A stretch of 64,000 bases of DNA from Nocardia aobensis NBRC 100429. GTDB lineage: Bacteria > Actinomycetota > Actinomycetes > Mycobacteriales > Mycobacteriaceae. Below are positions 18,761 to 28,311 of this stretch, one piece after another. The notes beneath the pieces are model-generated. The model ran no database searches. It saw only the letters and a program-made list of their open reading frames with translations, and was not told the origin of the DNA. The position numbers were made by a program, and so were the translations under genes. The stretch is taken from positions 1 to 64,000 of the forward strand of contig NZ_BAFQ01000094.1 in assembly GCF_000308375.1 (NCBI RefSeq). The letters run 5' to 3'. Position 1 is the first letter of the stretch; the number at the start of each line of letters is the position of its first letter.

Positions 18761-19519
18761 ATGAGCTGGTCGATCGCGGAGGTGGCGAAGATGTCGGGAG
18801 TCACCGCCCGCACCTTGCGCCACTACGACGACATCGGCCTGCTCACCCCGGCCCACGTGGGTAGCAACGGCTATCGCTACTACGACGAGCACAGCCTGCT
18901 GCGGCTGCAGCAGATCCTCGTGCTGCGCGAGTTGGGGCTCGGTCTCGCCGAGATCGCCGAGGCGGTCGACTCCGAACCGGACACGCTGGCGGCGCTCGAA
19001 CGCCAGTACGCCCGGCTACTCGCCGAACGCGACCGGCTGGGACGGATGGCCGAGACCGTGGCGCGCACCATCGCCGAACTCGAAGGGAACAAGGAGATGT
19101 CAGTGCAGATCAACCGCCCGGAAAATCTGTTCGCGGGCTTCGATCACACGCAGTACGACGACGAGGCCCGGCAGCGCTGGCCCGAACAGTTCGAGCAGTC
19201 CCGCCAGGCGAGCGCCGATATGACCGCTGAGGATGTCGAGCGCATGCAGCGGGAACTGACCGCGACGATGATCCGGATGGCCGAGTTCATGGCCGCCGGG
19301 ACACCGGTCGAGGATGCGGCGGTGCAGGCCGAAATCCACACTCAATACGAGGGTCTCCGCCGTTTCTGGACCCCGAACCGCAGCGCCTACACCTGCCTCG
19401 GCCAGATGTACGTCGACGACGAGCGGTTCAAGGCCAACTACGAACGGATCGCGGCCGGCCTGGCCGAATACCAGCGCGACGCCATGGCCGTCTACGCCGA
19501 GCAGCGGCTCACCGACTGA
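18761..19519 (+). CDS. TipA-like MerR family regulator
   Basis: A 252-residue MerR activator with an antibiotic-sensing C-terminus. Residues 1-70 form the winged helix-turn-helix (SIAEVAKMSGVTARTLRHYDDIGLL), followed by a coiled-coil dimer helix (about 75-115) and a TipAS-type domain (about 130-250) with its characteristic helical WTPNRSAYTCLGQMY stretch. TipA-type proteins bind thiopeptides or other toxic compounds and activate multidrug genes. The ATG at 18761 follows GGGAAG. Its last 28 bases overlap the end of the convergent EamA transporter gene, a possible drug-efflux partner. Confidence 0.9.
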   Translation: MSWSIAEVAKMSGVTARTLRHYDDIGLLTPAHVGSNGYRYYDEHSLLRLQQILVLRELGLGLAEIAEAVDSEPDTLAALERQYARLLAERDRLGRMAETVARTIAELEGNKEMSVQINRPENLFAGFDHTQYDDEARQRWPEQFEQSRQASADMTAEDVERMQRELTATMIRMAEFMAAGTPVEDAAVQAEIHTQYEGLRRFWTPNRSAYTCLGQMYVDDERFKANYERIAAGLAEYQRDAMAVYAEQRLTD

Positions 19520-20469
19520 TCGGCGCCGGCGCCGGCGCCGGCCGCCTCGCCGCGGCGCACGACGAGCACGCCGGTGAGGACCAGCACCCCGCCGAAAAGC
19601 TGGATCGGGTGCGGAGCCTCACCGAGCAGTGCCCAGGCGAAGATCAGGGCCGCCACCACTTCGAGCAGGCCCGTGAACGCCGCGGCGCGGGAGCCGAGCA
19701 GGCGGGTGGCGGCGATGCCGGCGACGTAGGCGAGGGCGGCGGTCACGGTGCCGAGAATCGTGAGCGGCAGCCACCACGGCACCGTGACATCCTGGTACAC
19801 AACGGGATTCGCGGTCGCGACCAGTGGAAGAACGCCCGCGCCGCCCGCGGCGAGCAGCCCGAGCCCGCCCACCAGCAGTCCGCCCGCGGCCAGCACGGTT
19901 CCCGGCAGTGTGCCGTCACCGCGCGCGGAGAGCAGGAAATAGGCGACCCCGCAGGCCATGGCGAGCAGTGCCCACGCGATGCCGATCCGATCGGCTGCGC
20001 CACCCGAACGCAGATCGATCACCAGCACCAGCCCGGCCAGGCCGAGGAACGCACCGACCACCGTCGGCACCGCCGGCCGTTGGTGATGACGCAGCCACAG
20101 CCAGCCGACCACCGCGATCGGGGAGGTGTATTGAATCAGCAACGCCTGCCCCACCGCCAGATGCGCGACGGCGGTGAAGTAGGCCAGCTGCACCCCGGCG
20201 ATCGCCACCAGGCCGTACCCGATGAGCAGAAACGCGTTGACACGCAACAATTTCCAGTTCCCACGCAACTGGATGGCCGCGATCGGCGCGAGTGCCGCGG
20301 CGGCGACGAGGACCCGCACGATCACCACCGCCGCGGAACTCCACCCGGCCGTCATCAGGCCGCGAGCCACGGGGCCGGACAGTGCGAACGACACCGCCGA
20401 CACCACCGCGCAACTCGTGCCGGTGCCCAGCCGCTGCCCGGCGCCGACGTCGGGCGCCATCCTCGACAT
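19492..20469 (-). CDS. EamA/DMT family transporter
   Basis: A 325-residue membrane protein of the drug/metabolite transporter superfamily. Two EamA repeats of five helices each are evident (about residues 15-150 and 165-305), with the family motifs ARGLMTAGWSSAAVVIVRVL in the first and GLLEVVAALIFAWALLGEAPHPIQLFGGVLVL in the second. Members export metabolites, amino acids or drugs. The ATG at 20469 is used; an ATG three codons later is also possible. The gene overlaps the convergent TipA-like regulator by 28 bp. Substrate unknown. Confidence 0.87.
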   Translation of the reverse strand: MSRMAPDVGAGQRLGTGTSCAVVSAVSFALSGPVARGLMTAGWSSAAVVIVRVLVAAAALAPIAAIQLRGNWKLLRVNAFLLIGYGLVAIAGVQLAYFTAVAHLAVGQALLIQYTSPIAVVGWLWLRHHQRPAVPTVVGAFLGLAGLVLVIDLRSGGAADRIGIAWALLAMACGVAYFLLSARGDGTLPGTVLAAGGLLVGGLGLLAAGGAGVLPLVATANPVVYQDVTVPWWLPLTILGTVTAALAYVAGIAATRLLGSRAAAFTGLLEVVAALIFAWALLGEAPHPIQLFGGVLVLTGVLVVRRGEAAGAGAGADQSVSRCSA

Positions 20470-20533
20470 GCCCGAGAACGCTAGGCCCGGCGTCGACGGC
20501 TGTCACATGATTTTCGCCGGGGCGGCGCCACGG

Positions 20534-21202
20534 TCAGCGACGGGGAGTGGTCACGGCCACGAGTTCCGCCACCGCATCGGCGGCGGGGGTGCTGCCGCCG
20601 GTGAGCTCCACGATGACCCGGTTCAGCGCCGGTTCGTGCAGGGCCGCGTCGATGAAGGCGGCGACATCGTCGCGGGCGACCGACCCGTATTCGATGGCCA
20701 GGCCGGCGGTGACGGTGCCCGAACCCGGATCGTCGAGCAGCGTGCCCGGGCGCACGATGAGCCAGTCGAGCGCGGTGTGGGTCAGGTGGACGTCCGCGGA
20801 CTTCTTCACCCGCATGTAGTGCTCGAACCCCTCGGAGGGTTCACGGTCGCGGCCGGCGTCGGGGAACACCGACACCAGCACGAAGCGCGAGACGCCCGCC
20901 TGCGCCGCCGCGGCGGCCGCCTTCTCCAGGCCGGCGCCGTCGATCGCCGTCGTCTTGTCGGGGCCGGTGCCGTGTGCGCCCGCGGAGAACACCACGGCGT
21001 CGTGCCCGGCGATCTTGGCCGCCAAATCCTCGACCGTGTCGTGGATCAGGTCGCCCGACACCGGCGTCGCCCCGGTCGCCGCGACGGTCTCGGCCTGTTC
21101 GGGATTGCGATGCATACCGGTGACCTGGTCACCGCGGTCCGTCAGCCGTTGCGCGAGGCGGCGGCCCACGCCGCCCGCCGCGCCGATCTGGAACACCTTC
21201 AC
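20534..21202 (-). CDS. NAD(P)-binding atypical SDR (YwnB/NmrA-like)
   Basis: A 222-residue Rossmann protein. IGAAGGVGRRLAQRL at residues 6-20 is the glycine-rich loop, HRNPEQ near 31 marks the cofactor ribose region with a basic residue (NADP preference), and the body ends with a substrate-like segment LIVRPGTLLDDPGSG. This is the atypical SDR5-like group in which the catalytic tetrad is often incomplete. The GTG start at 21202 is preceded by AGAGAGG. No operon partner; it is transcribed away from nar. Confidence 0.82.
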   Translation of the reverse strand: MKVFQIGAAGGVGRRLAQRLTDRGDQVTGMHRNPEQAETVAATGATPVSGDLIHDTVEDLAAKIAGHDAVVFSAGAHGTGPDKTTAIDGAGLEKAAAAAAQAGVSRFVLVSVFPDAGRDREPSEGFEHYMRVKKSADVHLTHTALDWLIVRPGTLLDDPGSGTVTAGLAIEYGSVARDDVAAFIDAALHEPALNRVIVELTGGSTPAADAVAELVAVTTPRR

Positions 21203-21563
21203 GAGTGATCACCTCTCTGTCGGCGAGTGCGGTCCACTGCCGATTGTGGACTCCGCGCCGACACGCACCGCGCCCGGGTGCGCGCTATCGGCCGCGACGA
21301 GTACCGGGGCACGGTTCGGAGGCGAGGCCGGATCGCGGCGGAAGATGTTGTGCGGCAGCGCGCGGACCAGTCGGTTCCGGACGGAAATACCGGGACGCGA
21401 CCGGTGGGTGCTACATGATCGCTGGAAACCTCCTATTTCGACTCCGTATCCGTTGCCGCCGAAATACGCCGATTGCCAATGATTAGCGATTACGGTGCCA
21501 GTGTTCGTGTGACGGTGTGAGGCGATCGCGCGGGACGCGGCGATCCGGGCGAGAGGCGGGCAG
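21203..21563. other. 361-bp gap with the likely narGHJI promoter
   Basis: No gene is recognised. The stretch 21415-21500 is AT-rich for this genome and includes three GATT repeats at 21471, 21481 and 21488, making it the likely site of the nar promoter and its control sequences. No FNR-like, NarL-like or GlnR-like consensus could be recognised with confidence. Confidence 0.5.
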
Positions 21564-24500
21564 ATGGCACGTACCGCACGCGGGAACGGCGCGGCCCTGG
21601 ATTCCGAAGTGACGGCAGCGCTGATTCGCAGTCGCCGGTTCTTCACCCGCGCCACCGTCTCCGCGGATCTGCGCACCGAATACGTGCGCGGCGGCCGTCA
21701 GGCCGACGAGTTCTACCGCGAACGCTGGGCCCACGACAAGGTGGTGCGCTCCACGCACGGCGTCAACTGCACCGGATCCTGTTCGTGGAAGGTGTATGTC
21801 AAGGACGGCATCATCACCTGGGAGACCCAGGCCACCGATTATCCGTCCGTCGGTCCCGACCGCCCCGAATACGAGCCCCGCGGCTGCCCGCGCGGCGCGG
21901 CGTTCTCCTGGTACACCTATTCACCCACCCGCATCCGCTACCCGTACATCCGCGGTGTACTGCTCGAAATGTATCGAGAAGCCAAGGCGCGCACCGGCGA
22001 TCCGGTCACCGCCTGGGAATCGATCGTCTCCGATCCGGAGGCTGCCCGGCGCTACAAGAGCGCGCGCGGCCGCGGCGGACTGGTCCGCGCCGGCTGGGAG
22101 GAGGCGGTGGAACTGGTGGCCGCCGCGCACGTGCACACCATCAAAACCTATGGGCCCGACCGGATTGCCGGCTTCTCACCGATCCCCGCCATGTCGATGG
22201 TGTCGTTCGCGGCCGGCTCGCGGTTCATCTCGCTGATCGGCGGGTCGATGCTGTCGTTCTACGACTTCTACGCCGATCTGCCCGTCGCCTCCCCGCAGGT
22301 CTTCGGCGACCAGACCGATGTGCCCGAGTCCGGAGACTGGTGGGACGCCGGCTATCTCATGATGTGGGGCTCGAACGTCCCGGTGACCCGCACCCCGGAT
22401 GCGCACTGGATGACCGAGGCCCGCTATCGCGGCCAGAAGGTGATCGCGATCGCGCCCGACTACGCCGACAACGTGAAATTCGCCGACGAATGGCTCGCCC
22501 CGCATCCGGGCACCGACGCCGCCCTGGCGATGGCGATGGGTCATGTGATCCTGCGGGAATTCTTCGTCGACCGCCAGGTGCCCTATTTCGAGGACTACGT
22601 GCGCCGGTTCACCGATCTGCCGTTCCTGGTGCGGCTGGACGACAGCGACGGCGTATACCGTCCCGGCAAATTTCTCACCGCCGCCGATCTCGACGAATTC
22701 GCCCGCACCGAAAATGCCGAATTCAAGACCGTCCTGCTGGATGAGCAGGGAAAACCCGTGGTGCCCAACGGATCTCTCGGGTTCCGCTACGGCGCCGACG
22801 GCGCCGGACGCTGGAACCTGGAGTTGGACGATGTGCAGCCGGCACTGTCGGCAGCCGGCGACCGGGCGGTGGTGGTGGAACTGCCGCGCTTCGACACCGC
22901 CGACGGCGCGGTCGCGGTCGTGCGGCGCGGCGTTCCCGTGCGCACGGTCGGCGGCCATCTCGTCACCACGGTGTTCGATCTGATGCTGGCCCGCTACGGT
23001 GTGCGGCGCGAGGGCCTGCCGGGGGAGTGGCCCACCGGCTACGCCGATGCCGCCCATCCCGGCACGCCCGCCTGGCAGGAGGCGATCACCGGGGTACCTG
23101 CGGCCGCCGCGGCGCGCATCGGCCGCGAATTCGCCGCCAATGCCGAAGAGACTCGAGGCCGTTCGATGATCATCCTCGGCGCCGGCACCAACCACTGGTT
23201 CCACTCCGACACCATGTATCGCACGTTCCTGGCCCTCACCACCCTCACCGGCTGCCAGGGACGAAACGGCGGCGGCTGGGCGCACTATGTGGGCCAGGAG
23301 AAGTGCCGGCCCGTCACGGGCTGGGCCACGGTGGCCAACGCCACCGACTGGACCCGGCCCCCGCGGCAGATGAACCAGACCGTGTACTGGTACCTGCACA
23401 CCGATCAGTTCCGCTACGACCCCTTCGCCGCCGACACCCTCACCACGACCACCGGTCCGGGTGACCTGTCCGGGCGCAGCACCGCCGACCTCATCGCACA
23501 GGCAGCGCGCATGGGCTGGACCCCCTCGTATCCGACTTTCGATCGCAACCCTCTCGACCTGGCCGACGAGGCCGAACGCGCGGGCCGCACGCCCGCGGAC
23601 CATATCGTCGACCAGTTGACGAGGGGAAAGCTGCGGTTCGCCTGCGAAGATCCCGACAACCCGGCGAATTTCCCTCGCGTGCTGTCGATCTGGCGATCCA
23701 ATCTGCTCGGCTCCTCCGCCAAGGGCAACGAGTACTTCCTGCGTCACCTGCTCGGCGCGGACTCCTCGCTGCGCGCCGAGCAGGCCCCGCCGGATGCCCG
23801 GCCACGTGAGGTGGTGTGGCACGAGCAGGCACCGGAGGGGAAACTCGATCTGCTGCTGACGCTGGATTTCCGGATGACCAGCACCACCATGTACTCGGAT
23901 GTGGTGCTGCCGGCCGCGACCTGGTACGAGAAATACGATCTGTCCTCCACCGACATGCACCCGTTCGTGCATTCGTTCAGCCCGGCGATCGCACCGCCGT
24001 GGCAGACCCGCACCGACTGGGACGCGTTCGCGAGCATCGGCGCCGAATTCAGCCGCTTGGCGCGCCGCCACCTCGGGGTGCGCACCGATATCGTCGCGAC
24101 ACCACTGCTGCACGACACCCCCGACGAACTGGCCACCCCGCACGGTGCGGTGCGGGACTGGAAAACCGGTGCCTGCCAACCGGTTCCGGGTCTGACGATG
24201 CCGCGGCTGACCGCCGTCGAACGCGACTACGGCGCGGTCCGCGCGAAGATGGGCGCACTCGGGCCGCTGGTCGACCGGCTCGGCGCGGCCACCAAGGGCG
24301 TCACCTTCGACGTGAGCCGGGAAGTGGCGGATCTGGCCGCGCGCAACGGCATCGTGCGCGGCGGGCCGGCCGCCGGGCGCCCCAGCCTCGAACGCGATAT
24401 CGACGCCTGCGAGGCGATCCTGGCACTGTCGGGTACCACCAACGGCCGCCTCGCCGTGCAGGGCTTTCGCACCCTCGAGCAGCGCACCGGCACCCCGCTG

Positions 24501-25259
24501 GCCGATCTGGCCGCCGAACACGCGGGTACGCGCATCACCTTCGCCGACACCCAGGTCGCGCCCGTGCCGGTGATCACCTCACCGGAATGGTCCGGATCCG
24601 AAACCGGCGGGCGGCGATACTCGCCGTTCACCGTCAATGTCGAACGCGCCAAACCGTGGCACACCCTCACCGGACGCCAGCACTTCTATCTCGACCACGA
24701 CTGGATGGCCGAGGTCGGTGAACAATTGCCGGTCTTCCGGCCGCCGCTGGACATGTCGGCCCTGTTCGACGAACCCCGATTGGGGCAGCACGGTGAGCGC
24801 GCACTGTCGCTGCGCTATCTGACCCCGCATTCGAAATGGTCCATCCACTCCGAATATCAGGACAACCTGTTGATGCTGAGCCTGTCGCGTGGCGGCCCGA
24901 CGATCTGGATCTCCGATCGCGACGCGGCGAAACTCGGTGTGCGCGACAACGAATGGATCGAGGCGGTCAACCGCAACGGCGTCGTGGTGGCCCGCGCCGT
25001 CGTCTCGCATCGCATGCCCGAAGGCACGGTGTACATGCATCACGCCCAGGACCGACTGATCGACGTGCCCCTGGCCGAAACCTCCGGCAAGCGCGGCGGC
25101 ATCCACAATTCGCTCACCCGGCTGCTGATCAAACCCACCCATCTCATCGGCGGCTACGCGCAATTGTCGTTCGCCTTCAACTATCTCGGCCCCACCGGCA
25201 ATCAACGCGACGAAGTGACCGTGATCCGCCGCCGCAGCCAGGAGGTGAGCTACCGATGA
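21564..25259 (+). CDS. narG: respiratory nitrate reductase alpha subunit
   Basis: A 1231-residue NarG, the catalytic molybdenum subunit that reduces nitrate to nitrite at the cytoplasmic side. The N-terminal FS0 [4Fe-4S] site has the NarG type His65-x3-Cys69-x3-Cys73 (HGVNCTGSC), then PRGCPRGAAFSWY. Molybdo-bis(MGD) regions follow, with MMWGSNVPVTRTPDAH and YSDVVLPAATWYEKYD. The C-terminal domain ends with FNYLGPTGNQRDEVTVIRR. Length equals E. coli NarG (1247) closely. No Tat signal, as expected for NarG. The stop overlaps the narH ATG by four bases. The gene heads narGHJI. Confidence 0.97.
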   Translation: MARTARGNGAALDSEVTAALIRSRRFFTRATVSADLRTEYVRGGRQADEFYRERWAHDKVVRSTHGVNCTGSCSWKVYVKDGIITWETQATDYPSVGPDRPEYEPRGCPRGAAFSWYTYSPTRIRYPYIRGVLLEMYREAKARTGDPVTAWESIVSDPEAARRYKSARGRGGLVRAGWEEAVELVAAAHVHTIKTYGPDRIAGFSPIPAMSMVSFAAGSRFISLIGGSMLSFYDFYADLPVASPQVFGDQTDVPESGDWWDAGYLMMWGSNVPVTRTPDAHWMTEARYRGQKVIAIAPDYADNVKFADEWLAPHPGTDAALAMAMGHVILREFFVDRQVPYFEDYVRRFTDLPFLVRLDDSDGVYRPGKFLTAADLDEFARTENAEFKTVLLDEQGKPVVPNGSLGFRYGADGAGRWNLELDDVQPALSAAGDRAVVVELPRFDTADGAVAVVRRGVPVRTVGGHLVTTVFDLMLARYGVRREGLPGEWPTGYADAAHPGTPAWQEAITGVPAAAAARIGREFAANAEETRGRSMIILGAGTNHWFHSDTMYRTFLALTTLTGCQGRNGGGWAHYVGQEKCRPVTGWATVANATDWTRPPRQMNQTVYWYLHTDQFRYDPFAADTLTTTTGPGDLSGRSTADLIAQAARMGWTPSYPTFDRNPLDLADEAERAGRTPADHIVDQLTRGKLRFACEDPDNPANFPRVLSIWRSNLLGSSAKGNEYFLRHLLGADSSLRAEQAPPDARPREVVWHEQAPEGKLDLLLTLDFRMTSTTMYSDVVLPAATWYEKYDLSSTDMHPFVHSFSPAIAPPWQTRTDWDAFASIGAEFSRLARRHLGVRTDIVATPLLHDTPDELATPHGAVRDWKTGACQPVPGLTMPRLTAVERDYGAVRAKMGALGPLVDRLGAATKGVTFDVSREVADLAARNGIVRGGPAAGRPSLERDIDACEAILALSGTTNGRLAVQGFRTLEQRTGTPLADLAAEHAGTRITFADTQVAPVPVITSPEWSGSETGGRRYSPFTVNVERAKPWHTLTGRQHFYLDHDWMAEVGEQLPVFRPPLDMSALFDEPRLGQHGERALSLRYLTPHSKWSIHSEYQDNLLMLSLSRGGPTIWISDRDAAKLGVRDNEWIEAVNRNGVVVARAVVSHRMPEGTVYMHHAQDRLIDVPLAETSGKRGGIHNSLTRLLIKPTHLIGGYAQLSFAFNYLGPTGNQRDEVTVIRRRSQEVSYR

Positions 25260-26914
25260 GGCCCATGGCGCACCTGGCGATGGTGATGAACCTCGACAAA
25301 TGCATCGGCTGCCACACCTGCTCGGTGACCTGCAAACAAACCTGGACCAACCGCGCCGGAGTCGAATACGTCTGGTTCAACAACGTGGAAACCCGTCCGG
25401 GACAAGGGTATCCGCGCACCTACGAGAATCAGAGCCGATGGAAAGGGGGCTGGGTCCTCGACCGCAAGGGCCGGTTGCGGCTGCGGCGCGGCGGCCGCAT
25501 GCGGACCCTGTTCACGATCTTCGACAATCCGACTCTGCCCGAGCTGTCGGACTACTACGAACCCTGGACCTACGACTACGACACGCTGACCACCGCTCCG
25601 CTGCAACGGCATCCGCCGGTGGCGCGGCCGCGCTCGCTGATCACCGGCCGCGACACCGCCGTCACCTGGTCGGCCAACTGGGACGACAATCTGGGCGGCG
25701 CCCCCGAACTGGCCGCGGCCGACCCGCTGCTGGACAAGGTCGGTGACAAGGTCAGATTCGAGTTCGAGCAGACCTTCATGTTCTATCTGCCGCGCATCTG
25801 CGAACACTGCCTCAACCCGGCCTGTATGGCCGCGTGTCCGTCCGGGGCGATCTACAAGCGCGCCGAGGACGGCATCGTGCTGGTCGATCAGGACCGGTGC
25901 CGCGGCTGGCGCATGTGCGTATCGGGATGCCCGTACAAGAAGGTGTATTTCAACCACCGCACCGGTAAGGCGGAAAAATGCACCTTCTGCTTCCCGCGGC
26001 TCGAGGTCGGCCTGCCGACGGTGTGCGCGGAAACGTGTGTGGGACGGCTGCGCTATATCGGCGTGCTGCTCTACGACGCCGACACCGTCACCGATATCGC
26101 GTCCACCCCGGACGAACGCGATCTGTACGCCGCGCAACGCGACGCCTTTCTCGATCCGTTCGATCCGCAGGTGATCGCGGCGTGTGAACGCGCCGGAATT
26201 CCGCGCGACTGGGTACAGGCAGCGCAACGCTCTCCGGTCTACGCGCTGATCCGCACCTATCGGGTCGCGCTGCCACTGCATCCGGAATACCGCACCGTGC
26301 CGATGGTCTGGTACATCCCGCCGCTGTCACCGGTGGTGGATGTGCTGCGCGATACCGGCCACGACGCCGAGGACCACGGCAATCTGTTCGCCGCGATCGA
26401 GGCCCTGCGCATCCCGGTCGACTATCTGGCGCAACTGTTCACCGCGGGCGATACCGCACCGGTCGAGGCGGTGCTGCGGCGAATGGCGGCGATGCGCAGC
26501 TATATGCGCGATGTCAACCTCGGCCGTCCGCCGCGCCCGGAGATCGCCGCCGCCGTCGACATGTCCGAGGAACAGCTCTACGACATGTATCGGCTGCTGG
26601 CACTGGCGAAATACGAGCAACGCTACGTCGTCCCGACGGCTCATGCCGAACAGGCGCACGGGCTCGAGGAACTCGCCACCGAATGCGATCTGGACCGCGA
26701 CGGCGGCCCGGGGATGGGCGGCTGGGGACCGTTCGGCGAAAGCTCCGGCGGGCCCACTCCGGTGGCGGTGGAGAACTTCCGCATGTTGCAGGACCGCCAG
26801 ACCGCCGACGCGCCCACCTCGGAACCGACGCGGGTGAACCTGCTCAACTGGGACGGGCGCGGACGGCCGGAGGGCCTGTTACCGCGGCGCCGCGGCGGGA
26901 GGCATCGCCCATGA
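25256..26914 (+). CDS. narH: respiratory nitrate reductase beta subunit
   Basis: A 552-residue iron-sulfur subunit passing electrons from NarI hemes to NarG. Four cysteine clusters are visible: CIGCHTCSVTC at residues 16-26, CEHCLNPACMAACP near 183-196, CRGWRMCVSGCP near 216-227, in which tryptophan replaces a cysteine and marks the [3Fe-4S] site, and CTFCFPR/CAETCVG near 243-265. The ATG at 25256 overlaps the narG stop (ATGA). Somewhat longer than E. coli NarH (512) because of a C-terminal tail of low complexity. Translation is coupled to narG and narJ. Confidence 0.97.
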   Translation: MRPMAHLAMVMNLDKCIGCHTCSVTCKQTWTNRAGVEYVWFNNVETRPGQGYPRTYENQSRWKGGWVLDRKGRLRLRRGGRMRTLFTIFDNPTLPELSDYYEPWTYDYDTLTTAPLQRHPPVARPRSLITGRDTAVTWSANWDDNLGGAPELAAADPLLDKVGDKVRFEFEQTFMFYLPRICEHCLNPACMAACPSGAIYKRAEDGIVLVDQDRCRGWRMCVSGCPYKKVYFNHRTGKAEKCTFCFPRLEVGLPTVCAETCVGRLRYIGVLLYDADTVTDIASTPDERDLYAAQRDAFLDPFDPQVIAACERAGIPRDWVQAAQRSPVYALIRTYRVALPLHPEYRTVPMVWYIPPLSPVVDVLRDTGHDAEDHGNLFAAIEALRIPVDYLAQLFTAGDTAPVEAVLRRMAAMRSYMRDVNLGRPPRPEIAAAVDMSEEQLYDMYRLLALAKYEQRYVVPTAHAEQAHGLEELATECDLDRDGGPGMGGWGPFGESSGGPTPVAVENFRMLQDRQTADAPTSEPTRVNLLNWDGRGRPEGLLPRRRGGRHRP

Positions 26915-27546
26915 CCCGCACGACGACGCGCTGCGCGGCATGGCAGATCCAGTCGCTGCTGCTCGGCTATCCTGATGCGGCGCTGCTGGATTCGCTTCCA
27001 CTGCTCACCCGGGCGACGGCGGCGCTGCCGGTCGCGGTCGGCACACCCGTGCGGCCGCTGCTGTCGCATCTGGCGAGCACGCCGCCGTTGCTGCTGGGCA
27101 GCGAATACGTCGACACCTTCGACCACCGCAAGCGGTTCAGCCCCTACCTCACCTACTTCTCCCACGGCGACACCCGCAAACGCGGAATGGCGTTGCTGCG
27201 CCTCAAACAGCTCTACCACCGCGCCGGTTGGCAACTCGACGACGCGGAACTTCCCGACCATCTGGCGGTCGTCCTCGAATTCGCCGCCACCGAACCGGAA
27301 GCCGGACTGCGGGTGCTGACCGACCATCGCGCCGGCGTGGAGGTGATGCGAGCAGCCTTGCGCGAGTACGGATCTCCGTGGGCCGGGGTCCTGGATTCGG
27401 TATCGGCCACATTGCCGCCGCTGCGTGGCACCGACAGCGAGGCCGTCGCCCGGCTCATCGCCGCCGGCCCGCCCGGTGAGGAGGTCGGCACCGAGCCGTT
27501 CGCACCGCCCACCTACATGCCGACGCCGATCGGAGGCCGCCGATGA
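26911..27546 (+). CDS. narJ: nitrate reductase assembly chaperone
   Basis: A 211-residue chaperone of the NarJ/TorD family that holds apo-NarGH and allows molybdenum cofactor insertion before membrane attachment. The family's LLGYPDAALLDSLPLL start (residues 17-32), YVDTFDHRKRFSPYLTYFSHGDTRKRG block (about 66-92) and the all-helical body are present. It is not part of the mature enzyme. The ATG overlaps the narH stop and its stop overlaps the narI start. Confidence 0.95.
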   Translation: MTRTTTRCAAWQIQSLLLGYPDAALLDSLPLLTRATAALPVAVGTPVRPLLSHLASTPPLLLGSEYVDTFDHRKRFSPYLTYFSHGDTRKRGMALLRLKQLYHRAGWQLDDAELPDHLAVVLEFAATEPEAGLRVLTDHRAGVEVMRAALREYGSPWAGVLDSVSATLPPLRGTDSEAVARLIAAGPPGEEVGTEPFAPPTYMPTPIGGRR

Positions 27547-28277
27547 CCGTGAGCGCGATCGACGTGCTGCTGTGGGTGGCGGTGCCGTACGCGGCGCTGA
27601 CGATCTGCGTGGTAGGGCTGATCTGGCGCTACCGCTACGACAAATTCGGGTGGACCACCCGCTCCTCGCAGCTGTACGAGAACCGGCTGCTGCGCCTGGG
27701 CAGTCCGCTGTTCCACTACGGCATCGTGTTCGTGTTCCTCGGTCACGTCCTGGGTCTGGTGATCCCGCAGTCGTGGACCGAGGCGATCGGTATCAGCGAA
27801 ACCACCTATCACATCGTGTCGTTCAGCCTCGGCGCGGTCGCCGGCATCGCGACGGTGGCCGGGCTGGGCATCCTGATCTACCGCCGCCGCACCGTCGGCT
27901 CGGTGTTCTCCGCGACCACTCGCAACGACAAGATCATGTACGTGCTGCTGGGCCTGACCCTGGCGCTCGGCCTCGCCGCCACCGTCTACGGCAACGCGAC
28001 CGGCGATCCGCACAACTACCGCACCGACGTGTCGCCGTGGTTCCGGTCGCTGTTCTACCTCGACCCGCACCCCGCGCTGATGGCCGGGGCGCCGCCGGCC
28101 TTTCAGCTGCACGCGCTCTCGGCCTGTGCGCTGTTCGCGTTCTGGCCGTTCAGCCGGCTCGTCCACGTATTCTCCGCGCCCGTCGGCTATCTGACGCGAC
28201 CCTATCTGGTCTATCGCAGCCGGGACGTGTCGCTCGGGGCGCACCGGCCGCCGCGCGGCTGGGAACGGGTGCAGTAG
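27543..28277 (+). CDS. narI: respiratory nitrate reductase gamma subunit
   Basis: A 244-residue membrane cytochrome b subunit that oxidises menaquinol or ubiquinol and anchors NarGH. Five transmembrane segments are seen (about residues 5-28, 52-72, 88-108, 128-148, 186-205). The heme-binding histidines correspond to FHYGIVFVFLGHVLG (two His) near 60-72 and to LHALSACALFAFWPFSRLVHVFSAP near 190-214 (two His). Length matches E. coli NarI (225). It closes the four-gene operon, without a visible intrinsic terminator before the convergent P450 gene. Confidence 0.96.
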   Translation: MTVSAIDVLLWVAVPYAALTICVVGLIWRYRYDKFGWTTRSSQLYENRLLRLGSPLFHYGIVFVFLGHVLGLVIPQSWTEAIGISETTYHIVSFSLGAVAGIATVAGLGILIYRRRTVGSVFSATTRNDKIMYVLLGLTLALGLAATVYGNATGDPHNYRTDVSPWFRSLFYLDPHPALMAGAPPAFQLHALSACALFAFWPFSRLVHVFSAPVGYLTRPYLVYRSRDVSLGAHRPPRGWERVQ

Positions 28278-28311
28278 CGCGCCGGAATTCTCCGAGCGGG
28301 GTTCTGCCGGA

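Noticed and set aside
21415..21500. GlnR box or FNR site in the nar promoter
   Set aside because: GGAAAC and GATT elements are present but spacing does not match the GlnR a/b-site pattern, and no TTGAT-N4-ATCAA-type site was seen.
22176..24521. 781-codon minus-strand open frame across narG
   Set aside because: It is antisense to a clear narG, has no family similarity and reads as Arg/Gly/His-rich sequence, as expected of codon-position GC bias in high-GC genes.
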